A DNA stretch of 43,010 nt, from positions 1-43,010 of IMG/VR virus record IMGVR_UViG_3300048927_000733. One strand, 5' to 3'. The position numbers were made by a program, and so were the translations under genes. Positions within the stretch are counted from its first letter, which is position 1; the number at the start of each line of letters is the position of its first letter. Positions 41,735-43,010 of this stretch are shown here, piece after piece. The stretch is from a virus. The notes below the pieces were generated by a model. It had not been told where the DNA came from and ran no database searches. It saw only the letters and a list, made by a program, of their open reading frames with translations.

Positions 41735-42025
41735 TCAGTCGGCCGTGAAACCTATGCGATTTGTCCTCTCGGTAGGTGCTACTTCGAAATTGAACGCAGC
41801 TTGATCAATTGGAAGAATCAACTCGACCGCGTAGCCAGCTTCATTGAAGCCGGAGAAGCGGAGAAATTTTTCCCCAAATGACGCGACACTGGTCACGTTT
41901 AGCCGGAATTCCTTGGTGGGAAGATAGACAGTGGTAATCACCTCTTGACGATCCGTCAGCCCGTCGTTGAGCCGCAAGAGGCCCTGGACCAGAACTTCTC
42001 TCATCTTATCAGCACTGTTTGTCAT
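41735..42025 (-). CDS. Hypothetical protein (96 aa)
   Basis: ATG 42025 chosen over the longer frame to 42103, since the longer N-terminus is the shadow of the excisionase-like gene. Beta-rich (EVITTVYLPTKEFRLNVTSV; FSGFNEAGYAVELILPID). It overlaps the excisionase-like gene by 17 bases. From its stop to the terminator (41601-41734) no gene is seen. Confidence 0.65.
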   Translation of the reverse strand: MTNSADKMREVLVQGLLRLNDGLTDRQEVITTVYLPTKEFRLNVTSVASFGEKFLRFSGFNEAGYAVELILPIDQAAFNFEVAPTERTNRIGFTAD

Positions 42026-42359
42026 CTCGGATAGCCTCAAATTTTTGCACATCATCAACCAATATCCGGACGAGCTTACCAAGCCGAAACGCTGGTAGTT
42101 CACCTTTGTTAATCAGGTTTCTGACGTGACGATCACTACAATGCCAACGCTCTGCCAGCGTCTTGGGCGTGAATACACGCGGCCACTCGCTTTTCTCCGG
42201 CGCGTTCTTCCCGAGATCGGCTTGCCGTTTCGTAATAGCTTTGGCGAACTGAACTAATGGATCGTCTTCCTCATAGCCCATTCTGATTTTCCCGGTTAAT
42301 ACCCGATGCAACGTGTCAGACTGCTTGCGGCTGTCAAGCTGAAGATCGTACCGCCCCAT
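42009..42359 (-). CDS. Excisionase-like HTH protein
   Basis: 116 residues from ATG 42359 (GTG 42362 and ATG 42281 are alternatives). A winged HTH of the excisionase/MerR type lies at about 63-107: TPKTLAERWHCSDRHVRNLI, then KGELPAFRLGKLVRILVDDV. At the right end of a prophage this is a candidate recombination directionality factor for the serine integrase; it could also be a simple regulator. Confidence 0.72.
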   Translation of the reverse strand: MGRYDLQLDSRKQSDTLHRVLTGKIRMGYEEDDPLVQFAKAITKRQADLGKNAPEKSEWPRVFTPKTLAERWHCSDRHVRNLINKGELPAFRLGKLVRILVDDVQKFEAIRDDKQC

Positions 42360-42380
42360 CACTGCCTGTTAAAGACGGTG

Positions 42381-43010
42381 TCAGCGCTGCGCTCTCGCGG
42401 CCTCAACCTTTTTGCGGTAAGCCGCAAGTGCTTTTAAGGCTTTCGCGCCTTCCGGTGTGAGTGTGACGATGTGGTTGTTCGCTTTGACCTGTCCAAATTG
42501 GACGGTGATGAACCCACGCATCTCCAGCTTCTTGCGTGTGCTCTCGCCCAAACCTTTCAGGGCGCTTACTCGGACAGACTTCCCAACTCCGATTTTAGCC
42601 AGGCGCTTAATTATAGGTTCTTCCCAGTAGTCTAAAGCAAATTCGATTGGCGGCTTATTGCTGATTAGCTGCCATCTTTCGTCTTCTTTTCGCCTCTGCT
42701 TTTCCTGCTCCGCTCTCTCTTCAGCATCAATTTTTGCTTCCCAGTCGTCATCTTCTTTCCAAGCTTTCATCACCGCGGCGATTTGCGCGGATATTGGAAC
42801 AGCCCGGACGATGATGGCCCAACCCCTGAGCCTGATGTTGTAGCGGCGACTGACGGAGAAGAATTTATGCTCTTCCGCATAGTCGATCGCGATTGTATCT
42901 CCGACATTTGGGCAAGACCCAAAGTACGACAGCGGATAGTCGAGTAGCGATGAAAGCGGCTCGCCGTCTACCATCTCATAAATGCGAACACGCACATCGA
43001 AATCGCTCAT
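42381..43010 (-). CDS. Hypothetical protein with C-terminal winged-helix-like domain
   Basis: 209 residues; an ATG lies exactly at the window edge (43010-43008), so an upstream extension cannot be excluded. Beta-rich N-terminal half (about 1-75), a highly charged helix (DDDWEAKIDAEERAEQEKQR) and a C-terminal winged-helix-like part (KGLGESTRKKLEMRGFITVQ ... IVTLTPEGAKALKALA). First gene of the operon with the excisionase-like gene. Confidence 0.68.
   Translation of the reverse strand: MSDFDVRVRIYEMVDGEPLSSLLDYPLSYFGSCPNVGDTIAIDYAEEHKFFSVSRRYNIRLRGWAIIVRAVPISAQIAAVMKAWKEDDDWEAKIDAEERAEQEKQRRKEDERWQLISNKPPIEFALDYWEEPIIKRLAKIGVGKSVRVSALKGLGESTRKKLEMRGFITVQFGQVKANNHIVTLTPEGAKALKALAAYRKKVEAARAQR

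Noticed and set aside
39915-43010. Right attachment copy of the tRNA 3' end
   Set aside because: Looked for the T-loop and acceptor sequence near the right end; no convincing copy seen. It is probably outside the window.

Overview
The window is most of a temperate podovirus-type prophage (about 43 kb) of an alphaproteobacterium. The codon use, overall composition, DUF6074-like and Rha-like genes and the tRNA sequence suggest Hyphomicrobiales (Rhizobiales), perhaps a Brucella/Ochrobactrum-like host; that host call is inference. It opens inside the anticodon loop of a tRNA with a CAT anticodon (probably elongator tRNA-Met). The large serine recombinase gene runs antisense into this tRNA, so position 1-44 is an attachment core. 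No second copy of the core is visible, so the right attachment site probably lies outside the window.

Layout. (1) 1-3927, leftward: a translationally coupled early operon from a Rha-like regulator through small unknown genes, a Tat-signal protein and a LexA-fold remnant to the integrase. (2) 3950-4880: the immunity switch, a CI-like repressor flanked by four copies of the palindrome TGCATTAATGCA, two on each side, which sit on the rha and cro promoters. (3) 4897-8922, rightward: ten tightly overlapping early genes starting with a short Cro-like gene; nearly all junctions are NTGA or TGATG overlaps, and one gene appears to start with CTG. No polymerase, primase or helicase is recognisable. (4) 8950-11502: a second, independent XRE regulator with its own operators, a tRNA-Gly-like gene, two small rightward genes, and a leftward cargo pair encoding a Cas2-like protein and a helical protein with an RX4H (HEPN-like) motif. 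(5) 11579-19628: head module resembling Bordetella phage BPP-1 (capsid staple, small and large terminase, portal, Bbp19, scaffold, major capsid, Bbp16 cement). (6) 19706-33069: short-tail and DNA-ejection module (tubular/adaptor protein, nozzle, gp13-like, gp14-like with an internal amber codon, an M15 peptidase ejection protein, a 2130-residue giant protein with HETGH), interrupted by a leftward lipoprotein moron. (7) 33131-39914: SGNH-esterase tail spike, amidase endolysin, lipoprotein, holin-like protein, accessory receptor-binding genes and a second SGNH esterase. (8) 39917-43010, leftward: accessory genes including a ClpP-fold serine protease (SDH family) operon, a gene remnant, and an excisionase-like protein.

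How the parts fit: the CI-like repressor should silence both the leftward rha...int operon and the rightward cro operon. Three intrinsic terminators lie between modules of the late operon, so late expression probably needs antitermination or internal promoters. Because a DNA-ejection gene carries an amber stop, the prophage may be defective for infectious particles unless suppressed. The most unusual points are the NTGA-chained early operon with a CTG start, the operator set with an apparently leaderless cro, the Cas2-like/RX4H cargo pair and the amber codon in the gp14-like gene.
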